Positions 33,300 through 42,190 of a stretch of 64,000 bases of DNA are shown here, piece by piece. The notes under the pieces were generated by a model that saw nothing but the letters and a program-made list of their open reading frames with translations, did no database searches and was not told where the DNA came from. Both the position numbers and the translations under genes were made by a program. Origin of the DNA: an uncultured Lentisphaerota bacterium (GTDB taxonomy: Bacteria; Verrucomicrobiota; Kiritimatiellia; CAIQIC01); the NCBI GenBank assembly GCA_903912445.1, contig CAIWHP010000141.1, positions 1 to 64,000 of the forward strand, in the 5' to 3' direction. Within the stretch, counting starts at the first letter, position 1. Every line of letters starts with the position of its first letter.

Positions 33300-33352
33300 T
33301 TTTTTCCAAGGTCTGGAAAAAGCCATGGGTTCCCTTTCCAATGTCTGGAAAA
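33300..33352. repeat. palindromic element, two units (locus 5)
   Basis: TTTTTCCAAGGTCTGGAAAA at 33301 and TTTCCAATGTCTGGAAAA at 33335 lie about 34 bp apart. Read on the other strand the units match the CCAGACCTTGG type of loci 1 and 4, so this copy is inverted. It lies after gspF. Confidence 0.8.
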
Positions 33353-33483
33353 CGGCCAAGGTCCGTTCTCCATTGCGTCCTTGACCCGCCACAACCCACG
33401 GGCCTAACCTGCACCCAGCTTGGCCGTAACCCAGGCCGGGCCGTCAAGGGTGGGCCGCTTGCAGGCGGGCGGGCGATGAGCTG

Positions 33484-34062
33484 ATGACGCCTAAATTATC
33501 CATGCCATGCGATCCCTCGGCGCTGTTCCTGGTCCTGTCGAACATTGTCACCATCGTTGTGGCCGTCCATAGGCACTGGCACTGGGCCGAGGTGATGTGG
33601 ATCTACTGGGGACAGAGCGTGGTCATCTGCTACTTTGCCTGGAGAAAAATCTGCAAGCTGAAACCCCTCCCGCGGGCCGCGGCAGCACTCAGCAGGCGGT
33701 TCGAGCTGGGGTTCTACGCGTTTATTTTCGGTTTTCCCCTCGCGCTGTACGCCTTCTTCCTCGGCTTCGCATCGGGAAACCTGACGGGGCAGGAACTGTA
33801 TGGCATGGTGGGCTGCGTGGCCCTGTTTGCCGGCAACCATTACTTCTCTTACAGGCGCAATCTGGAACAGGATCTCGCCCGGCGCCCCACCGCTGGCGCC
33901 CTGGCCGCGTTTCCTTTTGTCCGCCTGCTGCCCATGCACCTCACGGTGGCGCTCGGCCTTGGCTCCGCCGCCCGGAGCACCGGCATGCTTGTCTTGTTCC
34001 TCTGCTGCAAGACCCTCGCGGACGTGGGCATGCACCTGGTCGAGCATCGGGAGCACCGCTGA
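33484..34062 (+). CDS. hypothetical membrane protein (DUF6498-like)
   Basis: A 192-residue inner-membrane protein with about five hydrophobic helices: LFLVLSNIVTIVVAVH, WGQSVVICYFAW, FYAFIFGFPLALYAFFLGF, YGMVGCVALFAGNHYF, and a C-terminal pair. HHW-type residues and a motif like FAGNHYFSYRRN resemble DUF6498 proteins, a family of unknown function; my match is from memory of the pattern and not certain. The ATG at 33484 is used; another ATG (33502) lies six codons in. It stands alone after a palindromic element. Confidence 0.6.
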   Translation: MTPKLSMPCDPSALFLVLSNIVTIVVAVHRHWHWAEVMWIYWGQSVVICYFAWRKICKLKPLPRAAAALSRRFELGFYAFIFGFPLALYAFFLGFASGNLTGQELYGMVGCVALFAGNHYFSYRRNLEQDLARRPTAGALAAFPFVRLLPMHLTVALGLGSAARSTGMLVLFLCCKTLADVGMHLVEHREHR

Positions 34063-34087
34063 CCAGCGGCCGGTGGCAGCGGGACCG

Positions 34088-34933
34088 CTAGCCGACATTA
34101 GCGCGCAGCCAGCGCAGGGCACGGTGGGCGGTGGCGCGGGTGTGGCCGTGGAAGCCATGATCGCCGCCGGGCACGGTGAAGAACTGGAAGTTTTCGGAGC
34201 GGGTTTTTTGTTTCAGGATGGCGCCCATCTGGGCCACCGGCTGGCAGGCGTATTCCTCGCGCGTGCCGAGGAACGCGAGGACCGGGCAGCGGAGGGAACG
34301 GAAGTGGTTCATGGGGCCGGCGTAGTTGAAGAGCTGCGCCTCGGTGCTGCGCGGATCGGCGATGCTCAGGAACCGCTTCGCCGAAAATTTTTCGTAGAGC
34401 ATCGGCAACAACGTCGCCCCCTGGCCCTGCTGTACGAGCCGCCGGGCGTGCCGGAGCCAGTAGTCATATTTCTTGCCAAGGTCGCGGCGGCAGATGGCGA
34501 GGTCGTCGGCGGGCGCGGCGAGGACGAGCGCGCGAACGGCGGGGTTCTGCCGGCGGGCCTGGTAGAGCGTGATCTTCTGGCAGCCGGTGCTGTGGCCGAG
34601 CAGGACAAAGCGGCGGTAGCCGAGGCGCCGGCCGGCCGCAAGGGCGGCGTCGATATCGGCCACGCAGTCGCCGAAGCGCTCGCAGGCGACGGCGCGGTCG
34701 CTGCCGCGGTTGTTGAAGGTGAGCGCGTCGAAGCCGTAGCGGCCGCAGGCGTGCAGCCACTCCTTCTTGAGCTCCGACCGGTAGAAGTTGCCCCCCATGC
34801 CGTGGACAATGACGAGCAGCATCGGGTGCCGGCGGCGTCCGGGAATCCAGAAGGCATCGAGTGGCTTTTTGGCGCCGACGGGCTGGAAAGGGAGGAGGGC
34901 GCCGCGAAGAAAATTTGCCGTTGTGCTTTTCAT
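34088..34933 (-). CDS. alpha/beta hydrolase
   Basis: A 281-residue predicted serine hydrolase. The oxyanion segment VIVHGMGGNFYRSE, the nucleophile elbow GHSTG (in FVLLGHSTGCQKITLY), and a late GGDHGFHGH with the catalytic His are present. There is no signal peptide, so it should be cytoplasmic. The middle residues KKYDYWLRHARRLV form a cap-like insert. Substrate is unknown; esterase or lipase-like activity is typical. It points away from tRNA-Arg and the genes beyond. The convergent neighbour ends 25 bases from its stop codon. Confidence 0.85.
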   Translation of the reverse strand: MKSTTANFLRGALLPFQPVGAKKPLDAFWIPGRRRHPMLLVIVHGMGGNFYRSELKKEWLHACGRYGFDALTFNNRGSDRAVACERFGDCVADIDAALAAGRRLGYRRFVLLGHSTGCQKITLYQARRQNPAVRALVLAAPADDLAICRRDLGKKYDYWLRHARRLVQQGQGATLLPMLYEKFSAKRFLSIADPRSTEAQLFNYAGPMNHFRSLRCPVLAFLGTREEYACQPVAQMGAILKQKTRSENFQFFTVPGGDHGFHGHTRATAHRALRWLRANVG

Positions 34934-34935
34934 GC

Positions 34936-34964
34936 TTGAATTGTGGCAAGCGAGCCGCTACAAG
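34936..34964 (+). promoter_or_regulatory. likely promoter for tRNA-Arg
   Basis: TTGAAT (34936-34941) and TACAAG (34959-34964) with exact 17-base spacing end 23 bases before the tRNA. The gene after the tRNA starts only 22 bases past the CCA, so it may share this promoter. Confidence 0.4.
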
Positions 34965-34987
34965 GCAACCCGCATTTCGCAAGCGGC

Positions 34988-35064
34988 GTACCTGTAGCTC
35001 AATTGGATAGAGCATCAGACTACGAATCTGAGGGTTGCAGGTTCAACTCCTGCCAGGTACACCA
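34988..35064 (+). tRNA. tRNA-Arg(ACG)
   Basis: The acceptor GTACCTG (34988-34994) pairs with CAGGTAC (35054-35060), with discriminator A and an encoded CCA. The anticodon stem TCAGA/TCTGA holds the loop CTACGAA with ACG at 35022-35024. The T arm is GCAGGTTCAACTCCTGC. ACG would be edited to ICG to read CGU, CGC and CGA. Confidence 0.97.
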
Positions 35065-35085
35065 ACGAAGTGCTGGGCCGTCACC

Positions 35086-35586
35086 ATGAAACTCGCACGC
35101 GTCATCACAGTGGCGTTGCTGGCGTTCGTCGGTCTGCAACGGCCGGCGACGGCGGATGCCGTGCGCAACGGCAACGAGCTCGCCCTTAACCTCACCCGCA
35201 TCACCGATGAGAAGCGCGCCGACCTCGTCAAGGTCCGCCTGAATATCATCCACACATTCCGCTTCCTGAAGGTCAAGGAAAAGTCGGAGCCCGACCCCGA
35301 GAACGGCACGATCAAGCTCACGACCATCGAGCCGAGTTCCGACGCGATCGTCGTCTTCGACATCACGCGCGGCTCCAGCGTTTCCTACGGCATCGTGCAG
35401 AGCCTGAGCACCAATGACGCCGTGGCGATCAACGGGCGCGTGCTGAAAATCACCAAGGGCCGGCCGCCGGTCATCGAGCTCGGCCAGACGGTCATCCAGT
35501 TCAAGGACAAGCTGACCCCGAAGATCGGCCTGGAGCTGCGAACCGAAGTGGACCCCACCGCGGCCGACTCGTCCAAGTCCAAGTGA
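35086..35586 (+). CDS. small exported hypothetical protein
   Basis: A 166-residue protein with a signal peptide (KLARVITVALLAFVGLQRPATA). The mature part (NGNELALNLTRITDEKRADLVKVRLNIIHTF) and the tail (KDKLTPKIGLELRTEV, then Ser/Lys) do not match a family I know. It is hydrophilic with mixed beta pattern. It follows tRNA-Arg by 22 bases and precedes a gene (35594) by 7 bases, so the two downstream genes form an operon. There is a serine/lysine-rich end typical of a disordered tail. Confidence 0.7.
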   Translation: MKLARVITVALLAFVGLQRPATADAVRNGNELALNLTRITDEKRADLVKVRLNIIHTFRFLKVKEKSEPDPENGTIKLTTIEPSSDAIVVFDITRGSSVSYGIVQSLSTNDAVAINGRVLKITKGRPPVIELGQTVIQFKDKLTPKIGLELRTEVDPTAADSSKSK

Positions 35587-35593
35587 ACCCATC

Positions 35594-36418
35594 ATGCTGC
35601 CCCACCCCAGACTGATCGGCGCCGCGGTGGCGCTGCTGTGCGCCACCCTCACGCCCGCCGGCGCGCAGACCGAGGCCGAGGCCGCCCGCGCGCTGGCCAA
35701 GCTCTGGCAGCAGCACGCGCGCGCGCCCACCGAGCACGCGGCGCTCATCCAGGCGGCGCAACAGATGGCGGCGCAATACGCGGACAGCCCGCTGCTGTCC
35801 GTCGCGCGCGGCCTCGGCGCCTGGCATGCGCTCAGCGCAGGCCAGACCAACGCCGCGCGCCTCTTCCTGACGCCGCTGCTGGCCGACCGCGCCGACCCGA
35901 TCAGCACGGAGGCGCGCGTCTTCGCGCAGCGTTGGCTGACGCGCCTCGACCGCGAGCAGGTCCGCTTCGGCCTGCAGCTCTACTACCGCAACCACGTGGA
36001 ATATCCCGCCGCGCTGGGCGCCCTCAGCGAGCTGGCGGCGACGAACCGGCCGCCGCCGGCCGACCGCTTCGGCCGCGCCTGGAAGTATGAGCTGGCGCCG
36101 ATGAAACGCCTCACCAAGCTGCGCGGCCAGCGCTACAATCTGGCGAGCCCCACGCTGGGCGATGACTCCGACCTGGGCGCGATGCTGCGCCGGCCCTATG
36201 GCGCCGGGCTGACCCTTTGGCGGACCACGCGTTTCATCGGCGGCGAGGCGGGCGGTGCGGCCAACGTGGAATTTGCGCGCGGCGCCGAAAAAATGGTGCT
36301 CTCGGAAGGCGCCAAGCAGGCGGGCGTTACGCTGGTCTACGCGCGCGTGGATCCACGCGGACGCGAGAGCATGATCATCGTCAGCGATGGCGACTACTGG
36401 TGGCTGTTCGCGCGCTAA
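35594..36418 (+). CDS. exported hypothetical protein with GspG-like C-terminal region
   Basis: A 274-residue protein with a signal peptide (GAAVALLCATLTPAGAQ). Residues 30-125 look like TPR-type helices rich in Ala (LAKLWQQHARAPTEHAALIQAAQ). The segment YYRNHVEYPAALGALSELAATN-PPPADRFGRAWKYE resembles the part of pseudopilin GspG where a disordered loop ends in a conserved YP...DPWG-like stretch. The similarity is partial. It starts 7 bases after the previous stop codon and is followed by the DUF58/BatA pair. A role with secretion or surface assembly is only a guess. Confidence 0.6.
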   Translation: MLPHPRLIGAAVALLCATLTPAGAQTEAEAARALAKLWQQHARAPTEHAALIQAAQQMAAQYADSPLLSVARGLGAWHALSAGQTNAARLFLTPLLADRADPISTEARVFAQRWLTRLDREQVRFGLQLYYRNHVEYPAALGALSELAATNRPPPADRFGRAWKYELAPMKRLTKLRGQRYNLASPTLGDDSDLGAMLRRPYGAGLTLWRTTRFIGGEAGGAANVEFARGAEKMVLSEGAKQAGVTLVYARVDPRGRESMIIVSDGDYWWLFAR

Positions 36419-36454
36419 ATAATCTGGCATGGTGGGGGCGCGCCGGGACGAAAC

Positions 36455-37351
36455 ATGAAAGAAGGGCTGCACAAATTTTTGATGCCGCGCGAGCTGCAGA
36501 AGCTCGCGGGGCTGACGCTGCAATCGCGCTACGTCGTCGAGGGCAACCTCTCCGGCCGGCACCGCAGCCCGCTGCGCGGCGCGAGCACGGAGTTCGCCGA
36601 CCACCGCGCCTACATCCCCGGCGACGACCCCAAGCGCCTCGACTGGAAGGTGCTCGGTCGCACCGACCGCTACTTCATCCGCCGCTACGAGGACGAGACC
36701 AACCTGCGCGTCTACATGATCGTGGACCGCAGCGCCTCTATGGGCTATGCGCCGATCAACATCAGCAAATACGAGTACGCGTGCCGCCTGGCCGCCGGGG
36801 TCGGCTACGTCGTGGTCAAGGTGCGCGACTCCATCGGCCTGTACGTCTACTCCGACAAGATCGACGTGCAGATGGGCGCGCGCAACTCGACCCAGCACCT
36901 GAACACCGTGCTGCGGGTGCTCGGGCAGCACAAGCCGGCCAACACGACCAACACCGCGCTGGCCCTGCACCAGATCGCGGAATCGATCCAGAAGCGCGCG
37001 CTGGTCATCCTGTTCTCCGACCTCTTCGACGATCCCGACGGCATCCTGAAGGCGCTGGCGCACTTCCGCAAGATGCGCCACGACGTGATCCTCTTCCATA
37101 TCCTCGACCAGACGGAGTTGGACCTATCCTTCAACCGCCCGGCGGAGTTCATCGACTTGGAGACGAACGAGAAGCTGCTGGTGGACCCGCGCGGCATCGC
37201 GCCGAGCTACCGCGAGACGATGAAGGTCTTCCTCGACAAGTACCAGAGCGCCTGCAACCAGATGAAAATTGATTACCGGCTGGTCAACACCAAGCAGGAG
37301 CCAGAAACGTTTCTCAAGGCCTACCTCGAGGAGCGCAAGCGATGTTCGTAG
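36455..37351 (+). CDS. DUF58 domain protein
   Basis: A 298-residue DUF58/vWA-like cytoplasmic protein. The conserved motif FADHRAYIPGDDPKRLDWKV (DUF58) is in the middle of the N-terminal half, followed by YFIRRYEDETNLRVYMIVDRSASM. DRSASM is a MIDAS-type motif (DxSxS with Met). In many bacteria DUF58 genes sit with a MoxR-family ATPase and a BatA-like protein as a chaperone or stress system; here the BatA-like gene follows with a 10-base overlap but the MoxR ATPase is missing from the window. GGGA precedes the ATG. Confidence 0.92.
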   Translation: MKEGLHKFLMPRELQKLAGLTLQSRYVVEGNLSGRHRSPLRGASTEFADHRAYIPGDDPKRLDWKVLGRTDRYFIRRYEDETNLRVYMIVDRSASMGYAPINISKYEYACRLAAGVGYVVVKVRDSIGLYVYSDKIDVQMGARNSTQHLNTVLRVLGQHKPANTTNTALALHQIAESIQKRALVILFSDLFDDPDGILKALAHFRKMRHDVILFHILDQTELDLSFNRPAEFIDLETNEKLLVDPRGIAPSYRETMKVFLDKYQSACNQMKIDYRLVNTKQEPETFLKAYLEERKRCS

Positions 37352-39573
37352 CCCCGCATTTCCTATGGGCCACCGGCGCCGCGGTCGTGCCGCTGCTGCT
37401 GCACCTGCTGAGCAAGCGGAAGACGGTCCGCATCTACTTCAGCACGCTCCGCTTCCTCAAGCTGGCGCAGAAGCAATCGTCGCGCCGCATCCGGCTCGAG
37501 AACTTCCTGCTCTGGCTGCTGCGCACCCTGCTCATCCTGATGATCGCCTTCGCCTTCGCGCTGCCCACCATCAAGAGCGCGGTGCGCGGCTCGCTGTTCA
37601 GCGGGAGCGCGCGCGATGTCGCCATCGTCTGGGACGATTCGTTCAGCATGGGCTACGAATCCAGCCGCGCCAACGTTTGGGAGGAATCGCGCCAGACCAT
37701 CCTCGACCTGCTGGTCAAGAAGGACAAGCAGGACATCGGCTTGGACAAGGGCGACCGCGCCAGCCTGATCATCGCCGGCGAGGAGCCGTTCGCGCTCATC
37801 GCCAAGCCTTCCGCCGAGCTGGACAAGATCGCCACGCTGGTCAAGAACCGCAAGCCGGGCCAGGGTTCCTCCTCGTTGCAGCCCGCGATCCTCAAGGCCA
37901 TCGAGTCGCTGCGCGATTCCGGCAGCCGCGAGCGGGAGCTGATCATCGTCACCGATGGCCAGGCCGTGCCGTGGGACCGGATGGGCGTGGCGGCCCCCGG
38001 CGCGACCAATGCGCCCGCCGCCGCCGGCAAGACCAACGCGCCGGCCGCCGCGCCCGCCCCACTCAAGGGCTGGCCGCCGCCCGAGCTGCTCGACAAGAGC
38101 ATCCCCGCCTACATCACCCTCGTCGGCGTCACCACGCCGGAAAACGCCGCGCCGGTTCAGGTGGACGTCTATCCCGCGCTGCTGCGCTCCGACATCCCCG
38201 GCCAGGTCTGGGTACGCGTCGCCGCCAGCGGCGCCGCGCGCGACAGCTCCGTCGTGCTCTATGTGGACGACAAGGAGGTCGGCCGGCAGAACATCAAGCT
38301 CGGCAGCAACCGCATCGAGGAGACCGCCATCGCGCTGCCGCCGCAGACGGTCGGCACGCACTTCGCGCGCATCGCGACGCCGCGCGACGGGCTGCCACTC
38401 GACGACACGTTCCACTTCCTGCTGCGCGTGAAGGAAAAATTCCGCGTGCTCTCGGTGGGCACGCCGCAGGACCTGTTCTTCCTCGACCGCGCGCTCAACC
38501 CCGGCGGCCGCGCGGGCGGCCCGCTCGAAACGCGCAGCGTCACCGCCGACGGCCTGCTGCTGGAGAAGCTCGAGGACTTCTCCGCCGTCTTCCTCTGCAA
38601 CTGCGTGCCCCTCCCCGGCCAGGCGTTGCTGCAGCTCGAGCGCTATGTCCGCGACGGCGGCCTGCTCATCGTCATCCCCGGCGACCGCGGCCAGCCCGCC
38701 GACTATGCCAACATCATCAGCCTGCCCGCCAAGCCGCTCAAGATCGCGGAGTTCGCCACCAAGGAGCAGCGCAAGACCCTGCGCCTCGTCAAACCGCGCG
38801 ACCCGATCTTCAGCTCGCTGAAGCTCCAGTCCGGCGCCGTGCCCGCCATCGCCATCCAGCGCGCGCTGCGGTGCGACCCGGTGGACAAGCTGACGGAGAT
38901 CCTCGTCTCCGCCGATGCCGACCTGCCGTTCCTCTACAGCCGCAACTTCGGCCGCGGGCGCGTCCTGCTGATGACCGTCAGCGCCGACCGCTCGTGGAGC
39001 ACGCTGCCGCTCTCCGCACTTTTCCTGCCGCTGATGCACCAGATGGTCCTAGCCGGCGCCGGCCAGGGCGAGCCGCCGCTCTCGACGTGGATCAGCCGCG
39101 ACCTCGAGCTTGGCCAGTTCCTCTCCGAGGCGCCCGAGGGCACCAGCCTGATCGCCCCCGACCGCTCCACCATCCCGCTGCGGCGCTTCATCAACAACGG
39201 CGTGACCACCCTGCACGCCGAGAACATCCTCGAGCCCGGCGTCTACCGCCTCGCCAAGCCCGGTGCCGAAACCCGCCCCCTGCTCGCCGTCAACGTTCCA
39301 CGCAACGAGTCGGACCTGAGCATGCTCAAGCCCGACGACATCCGCTCCCGCCTCGGCGTGCCGGACGCCTTCATCGTCCAGGGCAAGGACGACCTCGCGC
39401 GCGTCATCAAGGAGCACCGTGTCGGCAACCCGCTCGCCGAGCATTTCCTATGGGTGGCCTTCCTTCTGGCCATCTTCGAATGGGGGCTGTCCAACCGCAT
39501 CAACCGCAAGACCGCCAGCCTGACCTCGCGCCTGCTCGTCGAGGCCTCCGGCCGCGTGCACGCCCATAGCTGA
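37342..39573 (+). CDS. BatA/vWA-domain membrane protein
   Basis: A 743-residue inner-membrane protein. The N-terminus has the BatA-type hairpin: hydrophobic segment LWATGAAVVPLLLHLL, basic linker KRKTVRIYFSTLRFLK, second helix FLLWLLRTLLILMIAFAFAL. A vWA-like domain follows with the MIDAS-type DDSFSMGYE (near residue 95) and a late VTDGQAVPWD. The middle contains a Pro/Ala-rich linker, and the C-terminus ends in a third helix (FLWVAFLLAIFEWGLSN). It overlaps the DUF58 gene by 10 bases. This pair is a known partner set, probably acting on the periplasm or outer membrane; the exact task is unknown. Confidence 0.88.
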   Translation: MFVAPHFLWATGAAVVPLLLHLLSKRKTVRIYFSTLRFLKLAQKQSSRRIRLENFLLWLLRTLLILMIAFAFALPTIKSAVRGSLFSGSARDVAIVWDDSFSMGYESSRANVWEESRQTILDLLVKKDKQDIGLDKGDRASLIIAGEEPFALIAKPSAELDKIATLVKNRKPGQGSSSLQPAILKAIESLRDSGSRERELIIVTDGQAVPWDRMGVAAPGATNAPAAAGKTNAPAAAPAPLKGWPPPELLDKSIPAYITLVGVTTPENAAPVQVDVYPALLRSDIPGQVWVRVAASGAARDSSVVLYVDDKEVGRQNIKLGSNRIEETAIALPPQTVGTHFARIATPRDGLPLDDTFHFLLRVKEKFRVLSVGTPQDLFFLDRALNPGGRAGGPLETRSVTADGLLLEKLEDFSAVFLCNCVPLPGQALLQLERYVRDGGLLIVIPGDRGQPADYANIISLPAKPLKIAEFATKEQRKTLRLVKPRDPIFSSLKLQSGAVPAIAIQRALRCDPVDKLTEILVSADADLPFLYSRNFGRGRVLLMTVSADRSWSTLPLSALFLPLMHQMVLAGAGQGEPPLSTWISRDLELGQFLSEAPEGTSLIAPDRSTIPLRRFINNGVTTLHAENILEPGVYRLAKPGAETRPLLAVNVPRNESDLSMLKPDDIRSRLGVPDAFIVQGKDDLARVIKEHRVGNPLAEHFLWVAFLLAIFEWGLSNRINRKTASLTSRLLVEASGRVHAHS

Positions 39574-39689
39574 GGGCCGCGGAGGGCTCGCGCCGCTTCG
39601 AGTGCCAGGACAACCTTATAAGAACCGACCGGGATGCGAGCGGCTGAATAGCGAGGAAGCATCGCCCCCGGCATGATAAAATATATACA

Positions 39690-40943
39690 ATGAACTCCTT
39701 GGTTGGCGTCCTGACAGGAATCCTATTGAGCTTGGTCGTGACCGTGCTGCCCGTAACAGGGCGGGATCAGGTCATCGCCTCGCGCCCCGCCCCTGAAATC
39801 ACCCGCTATGTTTCTTCGGCCGTGGATATTCTCGCCCATATGCAACCTTTCCCCGTTGAGGCCAGGGCCGCCGTGGACAACCTGTTGGCGCTCGCCGCCA
39901 ACCCCCGGCAGCCCACCTTCAACCCCGCCGACGAGGCGGCGCTGGTCAACTTCGTGATTCGGGCGGGCGCAACCGACAGCGGCTGGAAACTGCCGGCGCG
40001 CGACGGGGCGGAAGGCGCCGCCTACGTGGTCACGATCGCCGCGCCCTTGCAGCGTTACCTGCAACTCAATTTCAACCCCGGGATTCCCGACTATGCCGTT
40101 TTTCCGGCCTCCCTCCGGCACTCGTCCTGCGCGGACAGCCAGGCCATGCAGGCAGTCTATGCCTGTATTAACGCTGGTCCGACCGGCACCCAAAAGTACG
40201 TGACCGGACAGGTCAAGGGCTCGGAAGAAATCACCCCGAACCCGGAATCGGGCAGCTACTTTTCCTACTCCAATACGCGCACCTTTTTCCGCTGCAAGAT
40301 CGGCGGACGCGACGTCCTCTTTTCGTGCGCCGAAACGACCGCACCCTCCACCCTGAGCAACCGCGGGGCCCTGGTGGGGCCGCTCGACCAGGGCCTCTTC
40401 TATTACAGCGAAAAGCCGGGACTGAATGTGGCAGGCATGACGTGGATGACGTCGCAGATTTTTCATTCCACCACGCTGAGCGTCTATGTCGCACTCAATT
40501 CCAACGAAACCGCGGTGGCCAACTTTGCCTGGCTGAACGCCGGCTGGAAAGGGCTCAACGTCACCCGGGCCCAGCACATCCTCAACTCCCAGAAAACCAC
40601 CTTGGACTTCTCGCGCAAGATCGCCGAACACCCGCACATCACGCCCGAGACTCTCAGCGCCATGGTCAGCTCGGTTCAAGGACTGCCCGAGGCAGCCGTG
40701 AACGCCGAATACGAATTGTACCTGCTCTATGTCCGGGCCTGGCGGGATCGCAGCAAGAAGGGCTTCTTCACCGCCCGCAATCTGCTGCATGATCTGTACG
40801 ATGCCAAAGTGAACCAGGGCATTTCGCGGCCCTATCGCTGCGCCCTGCTCATCCAGGAGCGCGTGCGCGTCATCTTGGGCATTCCCACCTGGTCCGCGCC
40901 CGGGGGCTTGCCGGGAGGCAGTCCCCTGCGGGCCGCCAAGTGA
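39690..40943 (+). CDS. exported hypothetical protein
   Basis: I do not recognise this 417-residue protein. It has a signal peptide (NSLVGVLTGILLSLVVTVLP). The mature part contains two Cys pairs (HSSCADSQAMQAVYAC and FFRCKIGGRDVLFSC), Thr-, Asn- and Ser-rich segments (ETTAPSTLSNRG), and a C-terminal helical part (AWRDRSKKGFFTARNLLHDLYDAKVNQGIS). AT-rich bases (TATATACA) precede the ATG and no strong ribosome site is seen. Codon usage is less GC-biased than its neighbours, so it may have been gained recently. A secreted or surface role is likely. Confidence 0.65.
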   Translation: MNSLVGVLTGILLSLVVTVLPVTGRDQVIASRPAPEITRYVSSAVDILAHMQPFPVEARAAVDNLLALAANPRQPTFNPADEAALVNFVIRAGATDSGWKLPARDGAEGAAYVVTIAAPLQRYLQLNFNPGIPDYAVFPASLRHSSCADSQAMQAVYACINAGPTGTQKYVTGQVKGSEEITPNPESGSYFSYSNTRTFFRCKIGGRDVLFSCAETTAPSTLSNRGALVGPLDQGLFYYSEKPGLNVAGMTWMTSQIFHSTTLSVYVALNSNETAVANFAWLNAGWKGLNVTRAQHILNSQKTTLDFSRKIAEHPHITPETLSAMVSSVQGLPEAAVNAEYELYLLYVRAWRDRSKKGFFTARNLLHDLYDAKVNQGISRPYRCALLIQERVRVILGIPTWSAPGGLPGGSPLRAAK

Positions 40944-40968
40944 TCGCTCGGCGCCGCCGCTTCCGCGC

Positions 40969-40997
40969 TTGAACACCAACGGTTCGCGCCGTAGCAT
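40969..40997 (+). promoter_or_regulatory. likely promoter upstream of CPXCG gene
   Basis: TTGAAC (40969-40974) and TAGCAT (40992-40997) with 17-base spacing lie 64 bases before the start codon at 41061. The preceding CCGCGCTTGA matches the -35 context of the nrdR promoter. Confidence 0.4.
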
Positions 40998-41060
40998 ATG
41001 CGCACAACAACTGAAGCGGCCAACCAACGTGGCTATCGTTCCAAAAATTGCGGAGTTATT

Positions 41061-41252
41061 ATGAGCGAACTTGATGAAGTGCAGATTCGCTGCCCCTATT
41101 GCGGGGAGCAGATCGACATCCGGGTCCACATCGGCAGCGATGACGAGGACTATGTGGAAGACTGTTCTGTGTGTTGCCGGCCCATCCTGCTGCATGTGGC
41201 ACGGGATGAAAACGGCATGCCCTCAGTGTCAGCGTCCAGTGAATCCGATTGA
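41061..41252 (+). CDS. CPXCG-motif cysteine-rich protein
   Basis: A 63-residue predicted zinc-binding protein. It begins [20 protein letters not shown], with the CPYCG motif (CPXCG family), and has a second pair CSVC followed by RPI and LHV, giving a likely four-Cys site. The tail is acidic and Ser-rich. GGAG lies just upstream of the ATG at 41061. The family is small, widespread in bacteria, and of unknown function. A likely promoter lies 64 bases upstream, and the next gene follows it closely. Confidence 0.88.
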   Translation: MSELDEVQIRCPYCGEQIDIRVHIGSDDEDYVEDCSVCCRPILLHVARDENGMPSVSASSESD

Positions 41253-41275
41253 GCGTCGGTGCTCCTGTTTTGCTT

Positions 41276-42157
41276 ATGCACCCTTCGTTATTGGGCTTGG
41301 TGGTGCTGCTTGGCTTGGGGCTCTGTGACGCCCGGGCCGGGGACAACGCGCCGGACGCCGGTGGCGGGCTGCCCAGCCGCGGACTGTGCGCGCATCGCGG
41401 CGCGATGAGCACCCACCCGGAAAACACCCTCTGCGCCTTTCGCGAAGCCATCCGCCTTGGCGCACACATGATCGAATGCGACGTGCAGCTGACGAAGGAT
41501 GGGCGACTCGTCGTCATGCACGACCCCACCGTCAACCGGACGACGAACGGGAAAGGGAAAGTCGCTGAACTCACCTTTCAGGAACTCAGGCGGCTGGATG
41601 CGGGCAGCTGGAAGGCGCCAGCCTTTCAGGGGGAGCAAATCCCTTCGCTGGAAGAAACCCTCGCCATCATGCCGGCCAACATCTGGCTGAACGTCCATCT
41701 CAAGGGCGATGAAGCAGCCGGCAAGCAAGCGGCTGAGGTCCTCGTCCAACAGGACCGCCTCCAGCAGGCCTTCCTCGCGTGTAATACGGCCGCCGCCAAG
41801 GGGGCGCAAGCCGTCAACCCCCGGATCCTGATCTGCAACATGGAACGGCAGCGGGATGCCCGGGATTACATCGAGCTCACCGTGAGCAGAAAAACCGCCT
41901 TCATCCAACTCACGGGCAAGGTCTCCACCAACTTCCCCAGCTACGTAGAGGAGTTGAAGAAACACGGCGTGCGCATCAACTATTTTGGCGCGGTCCCGCC
42001 GGAGCAATTGAGGCAGCTCTTCGAACTGGGCATCGACTTCCCGTTGGTGAACGATCCGGCCGAAGCGCTGAAGGTAACCGCCACCGTGGGCATCGTGCCG
42101 GTCCAGCCTGTCTTCCGTCGCGCGGCACGCACCGCTATGCCAAGCACCGCACGCTGA
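41276..42157 (+). CDS. glycerophosphodiester phosphodiesterase family protein
   Basis: A 293-residue enzyme of the GDPD TIM-barrel family. The catalytic motif is LCAHRGAMSTHPENTL (His and Arg, then Glu-Asn-Thr), followed by MIECDVQLTKDGRLVVMHDP, the usual metal and substrate segments. A signal peptide (HPSLLGLVVLLGLGLCDARAG) suggests a periplasmic or secreted enzyme. The ATG at 41276 is my choice; a TTG at 41249 that overlaps the previous stop codon is possible. It would degrade lipid-head glycerophosphodiesters. It ends before the restriction-modification operon. Confidence 0.88.
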   Translation: MHPSLLGLVVLLGLGLCDARAGDNAPDAGGGLPSRGLCAHRGAMSTHPENTLCAFREAIRLGAHMIECDVQLTKDGRLVVMHDPTVNRTTNGKGKVAELTFQELRRLDAGSWKAPAFQGEQIPSLEETLAIMPANIWLNVHLKGDEAAGKQAAEVLVQQDRLQQAFLACNTAAAKGAQAVNPRILICNMERQRDARDYIELTVSRKTAFIQLTGKVSTNFPSYVEELKKHGVRINYFGAVPPEQLRQLFELGIDFPLVNDPAEALKVTATVGIVPVQPVFRRAARTAMPSTAR

Positions 42158-42190
42158 AGGCAGTACCACCAAGCAGCACCCAAGAAAAGT

